Shown here piece by piece: positions 62,330 through 64,000 of a DNA stretch of 64,000 bases. The translations under genes and the position numbers were made by a program. Below the pieces are notes generated by a model that did not search any database, was not told the DNA's origin, and saw only the letters and a program-made list of their open reading frames with translations. The DNA is from Pholis gunnellus (taxonomy: Eukaryota; Chordata; Actinopteri; Perciformes; Pholidae), in assembly GCA_910591455.2 (NCBI GenBank), contig OU342806.1:19993841-20057840 (forward strand). Direction: 5' to 3'. The stretch's first letter is position 1; each line of letters opens with the position of its first letter.

Positions 62330-62960
62330 ACGGGAGTTCAGTACAGGACCCAATAGCAACCACAAGACAGGCATCAGGTACAGAACAGACTTTATTTTGG
62401 ACAGTGGACTAGTTCGGGTATAGGCTCATCCAAGCTGGGAGGTGTGCGCATCCCCGTGCTCCACACCGGGTTGCGTGGGTTCGGACCGAACCGTACGACG
62501 GAGGACCGGTCGCGGTGTCTGTCGGCAGTGTGGACCGACACCAGACAGATGGCAGGATCAACGGTGTGGTTTCCCGTGGGCCAACACCGGACAGCAGACA
62601 AGATCGACTGTGTGGTACCCTCGGTCCGACACAGGATGGCAGGCTTATGTCAACTGGGTGATCTCCGAGGAAAGCAGGTTGGTAACCGGACAACACAGCC
62701 TGTCAGAACCGGGGATCTGCAGGACCCAGGAATGCAGGGCCAGGGTTGATATACTGCCAGGAGGTGATTAGTGGGATCAGGATCCGGTGTGTCAACCTGC
62801 AGGTGGTAATCAGCTGGATTGTCTGCAGCTGTGCACCAATCAGGGGTATGGCCATGGGAGGTGTCTGGAGGCAGAGGAAAAACACAGAACACATGGCATA
62901 CAATAACAAACAGGGGAATGACAGAACACATGAGGAGAGGAGATCGGGGGAAACAGAGGT
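62330..62960. repeat. Dispersed repeat containing an approximately 50-base minisatellite
   Basis: Starts TGTCACGGGAGTTCAGTACA and has a TTTATT block, in the style of the repeats at 24060 and 43080. From about 62490 to 62650 there are about three diverged units of roughly 50 bases, each with GTGTGG, a GACAC or AACAC motif and an AGCAGAC or GGCAGG block. GC content is higher than the surroundings. Overlapping open frames on both strands come from this repeat. Confidence 0.4.
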
Positions 62961-62964
62961 TAAC

Positions 62965-64000
62965 ACACAACGGGTCAGACAGGGATCCTGGCACTGGGAA
63001 GTGGAAGATAAGAGGTAATACAACTCCAACCAATATCCATTTAGTTAACATGAATAATTTCGCAACCTCATCTCAGTGCAACCTCCAAGATTTGTATATT
63101 TCTGTTGGAAGTTTCACACACATGCTTTCTGTTCTGTGATAATGGAATAAGGAGCATAGATATTGGGACACAAGGATATTCACCATTTGAGCACTTGGAT
63201 ATTACCTGACACAAGCAGATAGGCGCAATAAATCCTCCACTGGAAGAAACCACTCCCATTAGGATAGAAACGTTTCAGTCTGGCTCATGGACTTGTGGGT
63301 GAACGCCTGAGAGGACGCCAACTTGGATCTTCATGAACTAAAGTGTAACTACTAGGCTGATTTGACGCTCATTGTACCGGTCTCTCATTTGCACTTAACC
63401 CTGAACTCTCTGGTGTTCCCACGCACACAACACATGAGTGAAGGATGAAGGTTTCTGCACCGGAGTGGACGCACAGCAAGACACCTGCCGTCCAAACAAT
63501 GAGAGAAGAAGCTGAGCCTCAGGCTGTAACAGAGCTGTGTGTTTTTCCTCTTTTGACCAGGCAGGGTGGATGAGCAGACTGCTGTGCTTCTCAGGACCCC
63601 GGGCACTTATTTTTATACGATCATGTTATGGCCTACTTAACACCCCTTTTTTTCACCAAAATTAAGACATATATGCAGGTTTTTTAAACACGGGGAAACC
63701 GGCTAACAATAAGCATTAGACTCCTTTCCCATTGCCAGTAGAGGAGTAGGCCCTTCTATGTTTTTGGCACAGGAGGTTAGTTCAGTAGCTTTGAGGAGAG
63801 CATATTGATTGTATTTTTTGTAAATTAACAAATTGTAATAACTGTCCAAATCCCTTTGGGGTTTATCCGTCATCTTTTTTATCTTCAACATGCATCATAT
63901 AGCATTGTACCAGAAAAGGGGCAAAAAATGAGCGTGTCCGCCTGGTTGTCACATCTCTATCTCTGCCGAGCGGAGCTGGAGCCGACACGTATCCATGACT
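62965..64000. other. Right flank without recognised gene
   Basis: No coding exon, RNA gene or element could be supported here. Confidence 0.45.

Noticed and set aside
62442..62771. 109-codon open frame as a gene
   Set aside because: Lies on a diverged minisatellite with open frames on both strands and no homologous domain recognised.

Overview
This window is nuclear DNA from a ray-finned fish, most likely a percomorph teleost. The genes have many short exons with GT-AG introns, the intergenic DNA is AT-rich, and CA/GT microsatellites are abundant. Degraded fish-type transposons (LINE, tRNA-derived SINE, hAT, Tc1/mariner, BEL/Pao) are scattered throughout. No bacterial operons, CRISPR arrays or viral genomes were seen.

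Layout. Positions 1-800 hold a 5'-truncated LINE on the minus strand. Positions 1000-10500 hold two tandem fetuin-family genes (type-3 cystatin, fetuin-B/AHSG/HRG group), both on the minus strand, plus a ghost of a third histidine-rich exon at about 1.0-1.2 kb. The downstream gene (1875-4192) has a short His-rich tail. The upstream gene (6613-10376) has a His/Asp-rich tail of about 155 residues and a clear TATA box. Positions 11966-13408 carry a possible small three-exon gene for an acidic 95-residue protein that I do not recognise. Positions 16520-19741 encode a complete clade-B serpin on the minus strand (serpinb1, leukocyte elastase inhibitor), with a TATA box about 1.2 kb upstream of the start codon.

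The rest of the window is mostly mylk4 (myosin light chain kinase family member 4) on the plus strand, spanning 29.1-58.3 kb if its distal exons are counted. The complete kinase is in shared exons from 51933 to 58298. I see three possible first coding regions, all ending in phase 0 and so all able to join the exon at 51933: a two-exon start at 29099/35232, a single exon at 38552 that would encode a membrane-spanning N terminus, and a large coiled-coil exon at 50152 resembling the N terminus of MYLK3. The SERPINB1-MYLK4 neighbourhood matches human 6p25.2 as I recall it, which supports both names.

The genes do not form a pathway. The fetuins are secreted, probably liver-made plasma glycoproteins; the serpin is an intracellular protease inhibitor; the kinase is probably a muscle-type enzyme. 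Positions 59.8-60.6 kb carry a broken hAT transposase end and an orphan, frameshifted HIPK-like kinase exon. Exon boundaries were read by eye from splice sites, phase and family knowledge. UTR ends, isoform use and repeat family names are less certain.
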